Of a stretch of DNA of 64,000 nucleotides, positions 23,979 through 37,577 are shown piece by piece. The stretch's first letter is position 1. Each line of letters begins with the position of its first letter. The position numbers and the translations under genes are program-made. The notes beneath the pieces are model-generated. The model was not told where the DNA came from. It saw nothing but the letters and a program-made list of their open reading frames with translations, and searched no databases. Origin of the DNA: Apostichopus japonicus (taxonomy: Eukaryota; Echinodermata; Holothuroidea; Aspidochirotida; Stichopodidae); the NCBI RefSeq assembly GCF_037975245.1, contig NC_092575.1, forward strand, positions 7,165,001-7,229,000, in the 5' to 3' direction.

Positions 23979-25024
<1,046 letters not shown>

Positions 25025-25308
25025 CAGGCGCGTAGCCAGGAATTTGCCAAGGGAGGGGCGAACCTGTAGGCAAACTATCTGAGCCGTAGATTCTGCATTG
25101 AAAACTATCTAAGCGAATAGCGCCACCATAAGTTGGCGCTACGCGTACAAGAAAATTTGGGCTGAAAATGCCTCCCAGATCGCTGGAAATGGCACTTCCC
25201 AGGCCTTGTAAGTTGCATCTAAGCTTGAAATTACTAGCGATATCCTAAAAACATACCAAATATGGTCAAGTGGGGGCGATCGCCTCCCCCCCCCTGGCTA
25301 CGCGCCTG
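25025..25308. mobile_element. hAT-type MITE (family M2), 284 bp
   Basis: Perfect 15-bp TIRs CAGGCGCGTAGCCAG and CTGGCTACGCGCCTG. Flanks CTCGTAGG (25017-25024) and CTCGTAAG (25309-25316) are a 7/8 target duplication. Same family as 11521-11745 but longer, with an extra segment carrying GCGCCACC..TGGCGCTACGCG. No ORF. Confidence 0.92.
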
Positions 25309-26849
25309 CTCGTAAGGGAAGTTAATAGCCGTAAACAAGACAAAAGCAATTCACTACATACGGTACTACAACTGCAGCATTAACACAACGTTTTCTACGA
25401 TCTATTAATGGTATTGTGGTAAACGGTAAATACGCTATGGTAAAAAACTTGCAGTTATACGTCATATTTGAAAGACTGTCCTGATAACTTTAGTAAATAT
25501 TTATTTAGTTTAACAATGTTAGAATGATTGGCGAACTTTGCCCTGTCAATTTATAATGATACACCCCGCGAATGTTACTATCTAAAAGATAATCAATTGA
25601 GGATCGTCAATTTTTATAAGAGGGCGCTGTTATATTTGTCCTAATACGCATGATCTATAATGATTATGTGATCTCCAAAGATATTGTGTATCTCCATCTA
25701 TGTCCTAGTTTAATATAAATATGTGGAAGTATGTTTCAAAAGATTCTCGTCTTCAATCATTACAAACGAAATCTTATCTACCACGAATAATCAACTAGAA
25801 ATTGCAGGTATAAAGTAATGTTTATAAACAATGTTTACTGAGGCTCCAAATTGAGCTCGGACAAGATTGAGAATAAATCAAAGAAGCTTTCAGATTACTT
25901 GACGATCAGATGTGTGTTGCTTGACGAACGGTGGGCAACATTCCGTTGCGAAAATGTACAAGTTATGAGTAGTAAAAACCGTATGTTAGTTTGAATATGT
26001 TTAACACTATGTGTACATTTTAGGAAAAGCGCAGGTACGTTGCCTAATGTGTTTGTCAGAGATTCTTCATAAGAATTCTTAGTGATTCTTGAAACTGCAG
26101 CTTGTCAAGTTTCTCGGACCAAATAGGACCGATATTAAAGGGCGCCCTCTGTTTATTTGAACGTGGCTGGAGATCCCCGATGAAAATATGTTTTTACTCT
26201 CCAATAAGTAGACCCAATCCTGTATACTTATGTTAATGTACAAGACAACCAATTAGGTATTAATTTTCCATTTAAAGTTCTGGAGCTGCATATATGGTTC
26301 TAGAATTAAAGACATAGTAAATTAGCTGATTTATAAAGAAAAATTGACATGTTGACATGGGAAAGCATCTATAACATCGATTCTCTGTTCCAGATATCAC
26401 TTGCTTATCCTTAGCTGTTCTCCCTTAAATGGTCATTTTCTGTTCGTATAAAACACGTTAGCTCATTGAAAGTAACGACGAACACTTATTGTTAGAAGTT
26501 TACCTAAATGAATATCGCGTTTTAGCATATATACTTACAATTCACTAATGGTCTGCGTCCTAGCTTGTTTTCAACAAAAAAACTTGTATGTATGAGCATC
26601 TAATGCTAATAACACACTACATCCACACCCCACAGGTCAGCAATAGTCTATTGATTAGTGTAGTGGATAGGCCTATGTAAGCATTACAGGTTGACGTCAT
26701 TAAAGTGTCGCAACCTTGGTATGTCCATGTATGCCATGTATGTATAAAGAGCTAACAGGCGAAACAGCTAACATCGGACAACCTTTCCCTAAGACATATG
26801 AAACTGCATAAAAGTAGTTTATGGAACAGCATTTAAACTCAATAGCTCT
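25309..26849. other. Intergenic, nothing recognised
   Basis: AT-rich sequence, no supported gene. Confidence 0.5.
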
Positions 26850-28270
26850 CCCATACCCGCCCCCCCCCTTCCCCTTTGCCCTCCTTTCCACTCAACCGGT
26901 GGGATTACATAAACATATAAAATAATATATACACATAATATCAAAATATTAGGGCATTATAGTGCATACCTACTCCCCCAGTACCCCTCCCCCATCCCCC
27001 CCCCCCCTCCGCAATGAAGTCTGTCAAAGGTGGACAAGGTAATTTTCTACACTTAGTTTTTAGACAGTTTAAACAGTTTACCAAGTTGGAATAACATCAA
27101 ATCTTTGAAAGGATCCATAATGTTCAACATTGAATTTTGCACTGTCCATTAACTTCTCCCACACAAAATTCGGACCTTTAAAGTTGTAATAAAAAAATTG
27201 CCTTTACCTAACATTAGGACAAGGTTATTTTCTACACTAACTTTTTAGATTAAACAAATCACCAATTTAGAATAACATCAAAGCTTTGAAACAAAGGATG
27301 TATAATATGTTGAACAATTTTCATTAGATTGTTCAATATATTATATATCAATATACGATAACATTAGACCTTTAAGGTTGAAAGAAACAACTTTTACCTA
27401 GTATTTAAAATATATCTTTCTGCTGGGAATGGTAGATATATCTTTGTCAAAGGATAGGGAAAAAAATAACAGTGTACAACCCAACTTCTGCCCATGTAAT
27501 GGTTTTAAAAGGGGTGGACAAGGTAATTTTCTCCACCCCAATGTATTAGAGGTTTTACAGTCTTACAGTTTGGAATAACATCAAACTCTTACATGGTGGC
27601 TATGCAATCTTCAGCAATTAATATTACACGGCATATAAATAAACTTGACAAAAAACTTTTACCTAGCATTTAAAATATATCACCTTAAAATCTATATGCA
27701 GCTACAAATGGTGTAAAAGCTTGTCAAAGGATACCTAAAGATAGAGGTAACAGTGTACGACATTTCCTTTGACATAGGAATGTTAGACTGCATATAAGCA
27801 TATAAAGGAATAGGGTTTTTGATTTACCCCTCCCCCTTCTTCCACTCAACTGGTTGAATTGCACACATGTTAGGGCATGATGAAAGGTCTAACCCTGCAA
27901 ACCTGATCCCCGAGTAGTCCGCACCACCCACCTACCCCACGCAATGAACTCAGTGATAGTATACAAACTGTAATTTTCGGAACATATCAAACTTTGTGCA
28001 ACAGGTGCTAAGCCCCCCCCCCCCGCCCCCGCTCCATCCCTTTCAAATAGTTCATTGCTAGCTAATATAATATCTAACCTACATAACTGCTTCCTCCCAT
28101 TGACCCCTCTACCCCCCCCCACCCCACCTCCTTCTGCCCCATCCAATGGTATATCGCCTGTGAAAGTTTGACAAGTTTTTAACACTGCTGCATTTGAGAT
28201 TAAACAGTTTACCAATTTGGAGTAACATCAAAGCTTTGAATTTGTGAATATAACATGTTATACTTAAAGT
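26850..28270. repeat. Degenerate tandem repeat field
   Basis: A core reading roughly GTCAAAGG..GGACAAGGTAATTTTCTACAC, then CAGTTTACCAA..TGGAATAACATCAAA and CTTTGAAA, recurs near 27030-27120, 27220-27295, 27510-27600 and 28150-28240. C-rich patches (26858, 26985, 28014, 28110) recur with it. The unit length is irregular. No coding potential. Confidence 0.6.
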
Positions 28271-28798
28271 AGCAACCCCTGTCTCTCTGGGATATACTAA
28301 ATAAAATAATATTGTACCTCGGTAATAAAATGATACCGTATCTGATTCTAACCTCTTGCAGACTCGTTCCAAGATCGTTATCTGAAGCTACTGGGTTTAA
28401 GGTTTTGTCCTGCATTTAGTAGCGTGAACTTTGTGTCAGTAAAAATATCGAATTTTATTGCGTGCCATAAGAAGCTAGCCTAACACACTACTTCCATAAG
28501 TAATTTAAAACAATCAAAAGAGATCAGATTTGATAGTTTGTACATTGCTCTTACGTGGTAATTTAAAGTAACAGATAATATTAACAAATAGCTCCATAAA
28601 TCGGAGGTAAGTTGGAGCTTTTTAAACCGCAGTACTTTTTATCATGTATCTTTCTTTAATATTCAGTGCAATCTGCCACAGTATTATTCACACTGAGGAG
28701 CTGGTAGAAGAGGCGTGCAACACTGAATAAAGTAATCACTGTCGTAGATTTGTAACTTTATAGTTTCATTAGGCCATATTCAACAACTATTTATATTT

Positions 28799-28799
<1 letters not shown>

Positions 28800-28829
<30 letters not shown>

Positions 28830-28906
28830 GGCTATATAGGCTACATAAAGGCTATATACAGGCCGCTATATATAGGCTTCAAATATGCTATAAATAGGCT
28901 ATATAA

Positions 28907-28953
<47 letters not shown>

Positions 28954-29100
28954 TATATATGTATGGGCTATATATAGGCTATAAATAGGCTATATATAGG
29001 CTATAGGATATATATAGGCTATATAGGCTATATATATATAGGCTATATATATATAGGCTATATATATATATATATATAGGCTATATATATATATATATAA
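28800..29100. repeat. Compound satellite of (TA)n and GGCTATA units
   Basis: TA runs interrupted many times by AGGCTATAT or AGGCCTATA units. Lies about 240 bp upstream of the SDR-3 start codon. Confidence 0.9.
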
Positions 29101-29336
29101 TTAGTAAGAAGTATTGTAATAATAGTATTGAAATAGTTTTGAATACTATTGAATAATGGGACTGTTACTACTCATGTTCTATATGGTCCGTCGATAGTAA
29201 CAACGAAGCGACAGACATGACAAGATTAATGCAGCTCTGCCTATATACAGAGGTAGCAATATGAACTTGCTATGAAGGCTAAATTTTATTTCTCTGGAAT
29301 CGCAGATCTATCTCATCATATGATTCGAAGATCGGA

Positions 29337-29515
29337 ATGAAGGTTGAAGGTATAAACGCATTGATAACTGGGGGCGCTAGCGGATTTGGGAAGGCGCTCT
29401 CGGAGAGACTATTGATGAAGGGCGCCCAAGTAAGTGGCACAATTGTCGTCTCTAGCTATTATGATATTGAAGTGCATTTTTATATTTGTTGTCCTCATCA
29501 TGTTTATTATAATTA

Positions 29516-29611
<96 letters not shown>

Positions 29612-32600
29612 CCTATATAAATATAGTATATATAGGCCTATATTTACAGACTTTGCCTACAGGTAATTATTCTGTTCGCCATATAAAATACATTGTCTTT
29701 TTCCCTGTTCAGTTGGTTTCGCTGATTGACATTGACAATGAAACGGGAGAGCAGACTCTGAAAGAATTTAGCGATCGATTTGGAGGGGAGAGAGTTATGT
29801 TTATAAAATGTGACGTCACATCAGAGACCGAACTCAAAGGTAATGTTTGACATTTCTTAGCGTAATTGTTGTAAGTCATTCGTTTTTGTCCCTTCATATT
29901 TTGCTGTCAAAAAAAAGTTTATCCCTCTATTCCCTACTACCCTTCATATTTGAGTAAATATGATTTCCTATGGGGAAACTGCTACTTTGAGTGGTCAAAA
30001 GGACTATGGAATATTATTGTTCAATTTGACCCATCTTGACCAACTTTTTTCATTTGTAGCAAATTTGCTACAATGGGTAACACTGGAAATATGACAAAGA
30101 TTTTATCCTTTCTAGTAACGGTTTATTTTCAAGATAACCATACCATAGATTAAATGATTAGATGAAAACACATATTAAAAATAGTGACTTCAGAAAACAA
30201 AACAAGGTGAATACATGAGTAAAGCAACGTCAGTTCTGATTGTAATTGTGTTTAGTGAACATGATATAGTAACAGTTTATATCATGGTAACCATACCATA
30301 ATCTGAAAACACATATGAAAAATATGGGACTTCAAAATACAAAACAAGGTGAATACATGAGTAAAACAAGGTCAGTTCTGATTGTAATTGTATCTTAGTG
30401 AACATGATATAGTAACAGTTTATATCAAGGTAACCATACCATAGACTGAAAACAAATATAAAAAATAGGGACTTCAAAACACAAAACAAGGTGAATACAT
30501 GAGAAAAGCAAGGTCAGTTCTGATTGTAATTGTATCTTAGTGAACATGATATAGTAACAGTTTATATCAAGGTAACCATACCATAGACTGAAAACAAAAA
30601 TAAAAAAAGGGACTTCAAAACACAAAACAAGGTGAATACATGAGTAAAGCAAGGTCAGTTCTGATTGTAATTGTGTCTTAGTGGACATGATATAGTTACA
30701 GTTTATTATCAAGGTAACCATACCATAGACTGGAAACACATATAAAAAATAGGGACTTCAAAAAGCAAAACAGGGTGAATACATGACTAAAGCAAGGTCT
30801 GTTCTGTGTCTTAGTGAACATGATAGGCATGGAAGCAATTTCTGTTCTTGTTGAGGCAAAGGTGTACGTTGCACTTCATACATTTAACGTATGCAAATCC
30901 ATCTGGACAATTTCTACACCTTTGCCTTTTGCTTTCATACACTGGGTAGTGTTCAAAGCCATCAAACCTAACGTCATCAACTGATTCGGTGTCTTGGCAT
31001 CTGAAAATATAGAAGCAAAAATTGGATGTTCAGGATCTTGATTTGTTTGTTGTAACATCGATCAGGTGCTGCCCTTTATTATGCTCATGGGCTGTCAATG
31101 ATGACCTTGCTAGCTGCCACCATAGGCGGCCCAACCTCACACCCATTATCATTTATTGCATGTAGGGTATGTCTCAAGATATATCATCCATCCTTACCAT
31201 GACCCCTGTAGAATGGTAATGCATGGCTGGCAGTATTTCCTGACCATGAACCAATTCACTGAGCTTAGCCTACATGTACAGGATTGGCCTATGCTCGCAA
31301 CAGACCACCCCTCCCCTACCCTCCCTCTGCACCACTGTTCCCTTAAATCACACTCAACTATAGTATCATCCCCCGCCCAACCATGACCCCTGTAAATTGG
31401 GAATGCATGGCTGGCAGTATTTCCTCACCATGAACCGAAACACTGAGCTTACATGTACAGGATTGGCCTATGCTCCCACCAGACCACCTTCCCCCTACCC
31501 TCCCTCTGCCAAGTGTTCCATTAGATCACACTATAGTATCATCCCCCTCCCAACCGTGACCACTGTAGAATGGTAATGCAAGGCAGCCTATATTTCCTAC
31601 CCCCCCCCCATCTTTCCTCCCTCCTCGCCACCGTGACCTCTGATCATGACAAACCCTGATAAGGAAGCCCTTAAAATATTCTCATGTCTTTCAATAGCGC
31701 AAAATTGCATAAGTTGCTGGCTAGGCCTATATCACATCCTGCAGCATAAACTACATGTTAGATGTATGTATAGGTTTGGCCTATCCTTCGCTGTGTGCTG
31801 CCGTCATTGACCAATGTAGCAAATTTGCTACATCAAATTTGTCGCAACTCTTTTCAGGGTCTAGAACCAATTTCATGGTAAATAATACATGCTTATGTAA
31901 AATACTGGTATTTAAAATAACGACTAATAGCAGTTTATTCATTATCTTCGCAATTAGAGGGTGAAAACAAAAAGAAAACTTACCTTGGTTTTACTTGCGA
32001 ATCACAACATGAGGAGCAGCCATTTTCTCTCCTCTGTCATTCTTTTCAATTGATAAATGCTGCCCTTAATTTTGTGCTGCCCTCAGATTTTCTGCGAAAA
32101 AGGAAATATCCCTTGAATCAACAGTATACTGTACCATCACTGCAACTGTCCATTATGCATAATTTACCTTCTGCAAGTACATATACTATTTGAGTTGTAT
32201 CATATTGCTGTATTGTTAAATGTTTTCTTTCTACCTTACTTGCCATTTGATAGATGCATTTGAAAGAACCAAATCAGTAAACAATCGTCTTGATTTGGTT
32301 GTCAACAACGCGGGAGTGACACCAAGCAACCCAAAGGTGATTGATGTCAACTTGGTAAGAAACGGGACACATTCTGTCATTTACGTCTTAAATCTCAGAC
32401 TTGTGTTTTTTTTTATTTATCTTTCATTCATTGACAAGATGCTCACAGAAGAAAATATAAAAACACCCGATACTCTTAGCTACTGTAGTACAGTAACTAA
32501 ACTGTCCATTTTCGTTACCCAGCCGCCGCAGTAATTACTGTGCGCCTTTAACACATGTTACCGTGTTACGAACACAGCGCAGTATAGTTACTGATGCACG

Positions 32601-35600
32601 GTTGTGGAACATGAACAGTAGTTACTTTACTAGCTATAAGTATCAGGTGAAAGAAAGCACTATAGTATTGAGGCTTGGTTGATCTATCTGTGGTTAAGAT
32701 CGAAATAACATTCTGTGCGATCGAGATGCTGATCTGTACCTATACATACATACGGTATCCGCAATAATATATAAACACACAAAAACTAAAATAGGTAAAA
32801 TTACACATTAGGTATATAAATTGACCTCTTAGCTGGTATATCACACATCAAATGTATAATTTTACAGACTTCAAATTTTTGCAAAGTGGAAAATGAGAAA
32901 AATACGTCATAAATATTTCATAAAACACACGAAGTGTGTAGTGCTTCACATTGGCTATGTAACTTGCCTATTTCGTTTGGATTTCGCTTGGACATGTGAA
33001 ACTTTACCCATTAGTGATGACGTTGGAAATAATTAGCCAATCAGAAGAGAGCAAGTTAATGCCTGATAGCGAGAGTACAATTGTGTTAATTACATGATTA
33101 ATTAGCTCATTTATGTTGTTGATTATTATTTATATGTGCTGAATAGCAGTTAATTATCGGATACTTAGATAATGCCTGGGATAAGAGTTTTGCCAGTGGA
33201 AATAATTATACAAAAATTAGCCAGTGCGATATTAAGTGTCCAAATTAATGAATACAGAACAATTCCTATATAGAACAATTCATTTCTTATGTTTGACTTT
33301 GGTGTGACTCTGGCGTTAGATGGGTCATCCGTTTCTCCTCAGCCTTTTGGCTGAGAGCATTATGTTCCCCTGAGGTGATGGAAAATTAACAAAATGCCTC
33401 TTCCCCAAATAAATTGATTAAATAGTCATTACGATAAATGTGTAAAATTGCCTATAGGTGAACTGATTTGTACCCACAGCCACACATTAACTAGTTAATG
33501 TCACATATTTAACGTGTATATTTACCTACTTATCCATCTTAATGTGTTGCTGTGGGGACATGTATTTTACCTATATTTAATGTGTTATTTTACCTATTCA
33601 GTTTTGTGTGTGGGTGTGTGTATATATTAACCTATATACATGCAGATATCATATTAAAGAATTATGTCACGCTCAAAATTTAGTTTGCTGTGTTGTGAAT
33701 CGTTAAATACACTGCTATCTGTCCAGCTTGAATTTCTATTACTCTTTTAACTTTGTAGGGGAAAAGCCCTTTAAACAGTTAAGGCTCGTCAATTAAAGTG
33801 TCTGGACTAGTAGTCTAATTCACAGACCATTTGGGTCAGATCCTCAGATGGAACAGAACGTTCAAAGAGAAAACATAAGACTTGTTTGTATTTTAGATCC
33901 TCCTGCAAGCAGGAACTCGCAAAGAAGCCATCATTGGCTTATCAAAGCCGCAAGCTGACCGAAGTCTGTCTCTTAGATTCATATTTAACGTCCATGATTA
34001 TAAATTGTCAATTGTCAACAACTCTGTAACTGGACGACGACACGTTAATCTTGGAGTGACCCAAACTCATTAGATTCATTCTCACCTCTTTAGACCGCTG
34101 TTATTAGAGGATCTTACTTGGCAAAGCAATTCATGAGCAAAGAAAATGGTGGCAGTGGAGGAGTACTTATAAACACGGCTTCAATTGCAGGTATGTGACG
34201 GTGCACTGATATTATCATTCTTCTTCATGAACATGTGAACATTATTTGGCAATGTTCTTTCTACTTAAGAGTGGCATTTGTTTTCAGTAGCGTGCGCAAA
34301 GGGGGTGGAGCCAAGCCAACTCCTGCCCTGTATTTCATCGTCGAGTCGGGGAAAATGACTCAGACGGGGAATTTGTTTTTACATACAGCCGGGGAAGAAT
34401 TAGTCCAATGCTATAGGTGTGTAATCCCCTTTAAAGCCTCCCCCCCCCCCCCCCACAAAAAGAAAGAAAAAGAAATCAAGATTGTCATATTTATTAGCAC
34501 AACAAATTTACGCTTAGAGTTGATTATAGACCAAATTATTATTTTCATTTTGCAAGGGGAGGACCCCCTTACATTGGAGTTGGCTTCAACGAACACTGAC
34601 CCTTCCATATAGGTTCAGTCCAAACCGTTTTTTTTTTAAATTATTTACGCAATAATCTTGATTTACAATTAAAGTTTAATCCTCAAATTAGCTAACAAAT
34701 CTTCTTGTTTTTACAGGTTTGGTTCCCATTGTTCATCCTTCTTACGTGGCTTCTAAGTACGGCGTGGTTGGATTCTCGTTAGCATTGGTGGTGAGAATGT
34801 TTACTGCTTGGTAAAATTGTCAAAGACAGGAGGAATTCAAGTGGCTTTTATTGAAATTAATGAATGACTTCCGAGTATCTACAAAGTTGATGATTTTCAA
34901 GTTTATGTCCGTGAATCGGCCCGTGACGTTCAGATGGTCAAGTGGAATAGAGAAGACTTTCGTACTGGCAGTTAAATGAGCCAGAATTGTAAAGGGGAGG
35001 TGTAGAGGTCATGAGGAGAAAGTAAAGCCGTAAAAACCACTTAGACCTAAATTGCCAACCATCAAGGACTAACCATGTTACAAACACCCAAATCTAACAA
35101 TGATTCCAATATAATTTGCAGACCCATCACCACCATGGCTAAACGTTTGTATAATATTCAGGACAGATATTTCACTTTTAATTTGGCTTCACAGGAAACA
35201 GATCCTTCGTTTCGAGCAGACGATATCCGTGTTGGAATAATTTGCCCAACTTTTGTTGATACTCCGCTGCTTATCAACGCATCAGACGATAGTACCATAC
35301 GTAAAGCTAATAAAGTCCCGTAAGTATTACGTATATATATGCAAATTAATAATTATCAACCGTTTCTCAGTTTAGATGACAGCTTTAGTTAAGTTGAGCT
35401 AACGGCAGAATGTTCAAATCTTGCTGTATATATGACATGAAAATTGTATGATCGTTACAAACTTACTGGCCGTAATTTATAGGCCATATTATTGACAGCG
35501 GCTTGGTTGAGGTCTCCACAATTACCTATTTATTTCTTTAAAAGAGGTTGTCTGGTCACACAAATCATTATCGTGTTCACTTTTAATAACTAATTTTGGC

Positions 35601-35917
35601 CACTATCTGATTATCTAAGAGATATGAATCTAAGAGACTGACTTCGGTCATCTTGCGGCTTTGATAAGCCAATGATGGCTTCTTCGCGAGTTCCTGCTTG
35701 CAGGAGGATCTAATATACATCGAACATACATCATCGTTCATGTATATTCATTTTCTTTTCCAGAATTTCACAAGTTGTGGACGCTTTCCTTTTAGTGATC
35801 GAAGGCGACACTAAGAACGGATGTTGCGTCCGCATCACTTCGGCTAACGGGATAGATATTCATCCGTTGAAATCAGTAGATGAATACAACAAAGAGTTAC
35901 AGATTTTTAAGATCTGA
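29337..35917 (+). CDS. SDR-3: 15-hydroxyprostaglandin dehydrogenase-like short-chain dehydrogenase, 7 exons, 256 aa
   Basis: Exons: 29337-29429, 29713-29839, 32254-32354, 34094-34190, 34717-34790, 35195-35319, 35764-35917 (TGA). All introns are GT-AG. Exon lengths equal those of SDR-2 except exon 3 (101 against 98 nt, one extra codon). TGGASGFG is at residues 11-18 and Asp37 suggests NAD use. The canonical NNAG is present. Catalytic Asn106, Ser137, Tyr149 and Lys153 (YVASKYG) are intact. The site of human Gln148 is His146, where SDR-2 has Asp, so the paralogues may prefer different substrates. Role by family: cytosolic NAD-linked oxidation of a lipid hydroxyl. Introns 1-3 carry TA repeats, minisatellites and a TIR element. 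Converges with PLA2-B. Confidence 0.93.
29518..29609. repeat. (TA)n microsatellite in SDR-3 intron 1
   Basis: About 90 bp of pure TA, 88 bp after the exon 1 donor. Confidence 0.95.
30110..30810. repeat. Minisatellite in SDR-3 intron 2, unit about 143 bp, about 5 copies
   Basis: GGTAACCATACC begins copies at about 30285, 30429, 30571 and 30714 (spacing 144, 142, 143), with a diverged first copy near 30135. Each unit also has GGGACTTCAAAA, AAACAAGGTGAATACATGA and TCAGTTCTGATTGTAATTG. Open frames through the array reflect the periodicity and are not genes. Confidence 0.95.
31150..31620. repeat. Tandem repeat in SDR-3 intron 2, unit about 180 bp, 2.3 copies
   Basis: GGCTGGCAGTATTTCCT recurs at about 31228 and 31410 with a diverged third copy near 31585. 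Units share ACATGTACAGGATTGGCCTA and TAGTATCATCCCCC. Confidence 0.9.
32765..33629. mobile_element. TIR element (MITE-like), about 865 bp, in SDR-3 intron 3
   Basis: The left end around CACACAAAAACTAAAATAGG and TAAAATTACACATTAGGTAT is mirrored at the right by ATGTGTTATTTTACCTATTC and AGTTTTGTGTGTG. Terminal inverted similarity runs over about 45 bp or more. Outer ends both read TAATATATA. Copies of the TAGGTAAA motif lie in both arms. No ORF. Family unknown. Confidence 0.7.
33894..33986 (+). repeat. Inverted repeat partner 1 (SDR-3 intron 3)
   Basis: About 90 bp around AGATCCTCCTGCAAGCAGG and GAAGCCATCATTGGCTTATC is the near-perfect inverse of 35622-35712. The two copies bracket exons 4-6 of SDR-3. 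Confidence 0.9.
35622..35712 (-). repeat. Inverted repeat partner 2 (SDR-3 intron 6)
   Basis: Inverse copy of 33894-33986 with about five differences, ending AGGAGGATCTA. It lies 51 bp upstream of exon 7. Confidence 0.9.
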
Positions 35918-35953
35918 TAATTTCTTGATGGGTTCGACGCGCTTAAAATTCAA

Positions 35954-35959
35954 AATAAA
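35954..35959 (+). terminator. Candidate SDR-3 poly(A) signal AATAAA
   Basis: Canonical AATAAA 37 bp after the SDR-3 TGA codon. A short 3' UTR would result. Not supported by transcript data. Confidence 0.5.
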
Positions 35960-36099
35960 TGTATTTACATCAAATTCTTAATTTGTCCTCATTATTGGGA
36001 GCAAGTCTTGGAATAGTACGACTATGTTCAATGATTTGGAGAAATGTGGCTACATGCGCATTGCTTGCCATTTGTATCAGATCATTACAGGGAATCGAT

Positions 36100-36530
36100 A
36101 TAAAGCAATTTAACATTTAATATATGTCAATAAATGTCGACTAGTACCAGGTTAAATCGACATGTACCGTTTTATTTCACTTAGGGTCATTTTAAATCGA
36201 CATCTATCAGTTGCTAAGTTGAGTATACCCATTTTAATTGACATATAACGATTGGCATATATTCGGATTTCATAATCGGTATATGTCAATCATTCCGAAA
36301 TCGTTGATATCAAAATATGTTTATTAGGTATAAATCGATATTATGTCGATATAAACTTGCAAATGTCGAACTTAATAGACATCTACCGATTTAATCTGGT
36401 AGGCCTATATGTGGATTGGGCATATGTCGAATTAAACTGGTAAACGCCACTTAGAAATCGATAGATATCGAATTAGATTGACATAGGCTATACCAATGTA
36501 AATTCGGATAGGTCGGTATAGGATGGGTTT
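36100..36530. repeat. Degenerate ATCGACAT/TACCG repeat field
   Basis: Variants of AATCGACATnTACCG and its inverse ATGTCGAT occur at irregular 25-60 bp intervals. Looks like a strongly decayed short-unit satellite. Confidence 0.6.
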
Positions 36531-37157
36531 GCCTGGTCTGGAGCAGCCTCCCAATATGTTATTTAAGAACAATTGCTTCCTTTCTGAATATTTTGCTTGT
36601 CGACCTAACATTATAACAACATTAAAAAAATGAATAGTCTGTTTTGTTTAAACAAATTTTGCTAACCAGCAGGAGCCGTGCTTTGAACGGCTCGATCAGG
36701 CATGACACTCTCCGATCATCGGTCGGTTCCCCAAGATATGATACAGATTGCCCGCCATACATGAGCAGCGGCACAGCTTGGTCACATACGCAGCTTATTA
36801 CATTAGCTTAGAAATTAAAGAGTATCGAAGACGATGGAAACGCTAAATGGACGTTGATACGCATCACTATACCTTCTCTGGAATTGAAACTTTGTTCTTC
36901 GCCATCCAATGTTTAGTACATATTACTTGCCTGCAGACTAATTGTTTGAGGTGCAACCAAATCTGCGAGAATGAGCCCCTAAACATATCCCTCTCGTTAT
37001 TTTTTCTCGAATTTTTCAGAACTTTACCAAAATAATGGCCATGACATCTATGGATTGATATATCGGACATTTCAAATATATATCCAAAACAAAAGAAAGC
37101 CCTTTCACAATGTTGTGGTTTTACTGGGGAACACTACAGTTAGTCATTAGCTCTGGA
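36531..37157. other. Intergenic, nothing recognised
   Basis: Small hairpin GAGCCGTGCTTTGAACGGCTC near 36673; no gene seen. Confidence 0.5.
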
Positions 37158-37577
37158 CAGGGGATAGGAGCCGGGGTGGGGAGGGGCACTAGGGGAATGG
37201 GCTCCCACCCCACCTTTTTCCAAAATAGCAAATGTGCCCTACTGGCAAATAAAATGTGCCCCTTTGATGAAGAACTCTCTTTTGGATCTCTTTAGCCTTT
37301 GTTAAGTTTAATATTTTATTTTAATTATTTATTTTTAGTATGTACATGCTATTTCTGAAATGGCATCCCATATCTTTTTGTAGCACGGTTAACAATAAAC
37401 AATCTCAATAAATAGTATTGATAGCATACTAACACATCATATATATTTAAGTGATATGGCTGGTGTGTATCGGTTTATAGCATAACGAGTGGTGGCTGTG
37501 GAATGAGAAATTGCTCCTCTGATGTTGTGCCCCCCCCCCCCCAAACACACACTTTTTGGAAGCTTCCTATCCCCCTG
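37158..37577. mobile_element. hAT-like MITE (family M1), 420 bp
   Basis: Ends CAGGGGATAGGAGCC and GGAAGCTTCCTATCCCCCTG are inverted. An exact 8-bp target duplication GCTCTGGA lies at 37150-37157 and 37578-37585. Sister of 10148-10700 without the nested insertion. No ORF. Confidence 0.92.

Noticed and set aside
30277..30739. Open frames on the minus strand with repeated peptide units
   Set aside because: They mirror the 143-bp minisatellite in an intron of SDR-3.
34289..34620. Possible MITE starting CAGTAGCGTGCGC
   Set aside because: Only one end is visible; no inverse terminus was found.
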